A stretch of 64,000 bases of DNA, from positions 1 to 64,000 of the forward strand of contig NZ_UPSE01000565.1 in NCBI RefSeq assembly GCF_900573885.1, read 5' to 3'. Of this stretch, positions 62,760 to 64,000 are shown piece after piece. The notes beneath the pieces are model-generated. The model was not told the origin of the DNA, did not search any database, and worked only from the letters and a program-made list of their open reading frames with translations. Each line of letters opens with the position of its first letter. The first letter of the stretch is position 1. Origin of the DNA: Pseudomonas viridiflava. GTDB taxonomy: Bacteria > Pseudomonadota > Gammaproteobacteria > Pseudomonadales > Pseudomonadaceae. A program made the position numbers and the translations under genes.

Positions 62760-63890
62760 ATGCCGCACAGCGAACTTTTGCAGCCGATTACTTTGGGCCG
62801 CCACACCCTGAAAAACCGAATCGTTTTGCCACCCCTCACCCGCCAACGCAGCGGCCAACCCGGCAATGTGCCCACTGACCTCATGGCGCTGTATTACCAG
62901 CAACGCGCCAGCGCCGGTTTCATGGTGACCGAAGGCACGCAGATCGAACCGCGCGGCCAGGGTTATGCCTGGACGCCGGGCATCTACAGCGCCGAACAAA
63001 TTGCCGGCTGGCGCAAAGTGACCGACGCCGTGCATGAAGCCAATGGCGTTATTTTCGCCCAGCTCTGGCACGTCGGCCGCGTTTCGCACACCGCCTTGCA
63101 ACCCGACGGCGGCGCCCCGCTCGCCCCCTCTGCCTTGCAGGCAAAGAAGGTAAAAGCCTTTATCGAAACCGCGCCGGGCAGCGGCACACTGGTCGAGCCA
63201 TCCATGCCCCGCGAACTCAGCGTCGAGGACATTCAGGAACTGGTGGCGCTGTATGCGCAGGCGGCGAAGAACGCCCTGGACGCAGGCTTTGATGGCGTGG
63301 AAATTCACTGTGCCAACGGCTATCTGGTCAACCAATTCATCTCCGCCCACGCCAACCAGCGAACCGATGAATACGGCGGCTCACTGCACAAGCGCCTGCG
63401 CTTTCTGCGGGAAGTGGTCGAAGCCGTCAGCGCCGTCGTTGGGCCAGACCGCGTAGGCGTGCGCTTCACCCCGCTGTTCACCAGCACCGACGAAGACCGC
63501 GTTTACATCGGCTTCGTCGAAGCCGACCCGCACACCACCTACATCGAAGCCATCAAGGTGCTGGAAAGCGTCGGCATTGCCTACCTCTCAATCGCCGAAG
63601 CCGACTGGGAAAACGCCCCCGACCTGCCCGAAGCCTTCCGCCGCGACGTACGCAGCACCTTCAGCGGTCGGATCATGTACGCCGGCCGCTACACCGCCGA
63701 CCGCGGAGCACCGTTGCTAGCAGCAGGCCTTGCCGACCTGATCGCCTTCGGCCGCCCCTTCATCGCCAACCCGGACCTGCCCGAACGCATCGCCAACGGC
63801 TGGCCTTTAAACGCTTTGAATGCAGCCGCGCTGTATGGCGGAACGGAGCAAGGGTTTACTGATTACCCGGCTTATACGGAGGTGGTGTAG
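62760..63890 (+). CDS. nemA: Old yellow enzyme / alkene reductase (NemA-like)
   Basis: 376 residues. FMN TIM barrel: LKNRIVLPPLTRQRS, QLWHVGRVSH, and His183/Asn186 with Tyr188 in IHCANGYLVNQF. Reduces activated C=C bonds and nitro groups with NAD(P)H. Probably transcribed with the DJ-1 gene under NemR control. The ATG at 62760 has only a weak ribosome site. Confidence 0.86.
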   Translation: MPHSELLQPITLGRHTLKNRIVLPPLTRQRSGQPGNVPTDLMALYYQQRASAGFMVTEGTQIEPRGQGYAWTPGIYSAEQIAGWRKVTDAVHEANGVIFAQLWHVGRVSHTALQPDGGAPLAPSALQAKKVKAFIETAPGSGTLVEPSMPRELSVEDIQELVALYAQAAKNALDAGFDGVEIHCANGYLVNQFISAHANQRTDEYGGSLHKRLRFLREVVEAVSAVVGPDRVGVRFTPLFTSTDEDRVYIGFVEADPHTTYIEAIKVLESVGIAYLSIAEADWENAPDLPEAFRRDVRSTFSGRIMYAGRYTADRGAPLLAAGLADLIAFGRPFIANPDLPERIANGWPLNALNAAALYGGTEQGFTDYPAYTEVV

Positions 63891-63965
63891 GGAGCGAGGG
63901 GGACGTTCGACTGATCAGATTCAAGTGATTAAGCTGGCATCTTTTTCAGCGACATGGACGACTGC

Positions 63966-64000
63966 ATGACAGAGGTTTACCAGGGAAGCTGCCTTTGCAC
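63966..64000 (+). CDS. GFA-family (Gfa/CENP-V) protein, start only
   Basis: The frame from the ATG at 63966 gives MTEVYQGSCLC before the edge; G-S-C-L-C is the typical zinc-binding start of glutathione-dependent formaldehyde-activating enzyme family proteins. It runs off the window. Confidence 0.5.
   Translation, partial: MTEVYQGSCLC

Overview
The window reads as a chromosomal stretch of a Pseudomonas-like gammaproteobacterium. Most of it is GC-rich and densely packed. Supporting signs are a DUF3077/DUF3313 neighbourhood, many LysR/GlxA/MocR/HxlR regulators, polar amino-acid ABC cassettes, REP-like dispersed repeats and type VI secretion (T6SS) effector/PAAR debris. No rRNA, tRNA, CRISPR array or intact insertion sequence was seen. 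The genus is an inference from gene content.

1-7212 is an AT-rich T6SS effector/immunity island. It opens with the 3' part of an effector ending in a pesticin-like lysozyme domain. Behind it runs a train of small exported proteins, probably cognate and orphan immunity proteins, in at least two related families. The first pair (1504-2456) is repeated at 6260-7212. Between them lie a frameshifted PAAR start, an orphan effector-like tail and a broken immunity copy, so the locus looks like an effector-replacement scar archive.

7297-11100 is a FadR-type regulator divergent from a complete polar amino-acid ABC importer, with three operator-like sites between. 11320-14633 holds a membrane protein and a divergent MocR regulator/LysE exporter pair. 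14796-28349 is a catabolic island: pirin, two isochorismatase-fold hydrolases, a Tat-exported amidohydrolase, an SDR, two LysR regulators, a XylR/DmpR-type sigma54 activator, a SnoaL-like exported protein and an aldehyde dehydrogenase. Two promoter regions carry the same layout of XylR-like upstream sites, an IHF-like site and a -24/-12 promoter, which ties the genes into one regulon of unknown substrate.

28510-41719 is a patchwork of small regulator-plus-enzyme modules (LysR/SDRs, HxlR/quinone oxidoreductase, LysR/SRPBCC, GlxA/metallo-hydrolase, LysR/isochorismatase) separated by dispersed repeats. 41910-44705 is a tandem duplication containing two structured RNA candidates, two DUF3077 genes, a clipped and an intact DUF3313 lipoprotein gene, and a truncated GST.

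44819-54727 holds a lipoprotein hydrolase, a DapF-like protein lacking both catalytic cysteines, and a GlxA regulator divergent from an ABC importer/amidase/DadA-like/RidA operon that probably takes up and oxidises an amidated or D-amino compound. 54858-64000 has Kup, an alpha/beta hydrolase, SDR and MDR oxidoreductases, and a NemR-like electrophile-response module (TetR, DJ-1 family protein, old yellow enzyme) with shared operators. The start of a GFA-family gene runs off the right edge.
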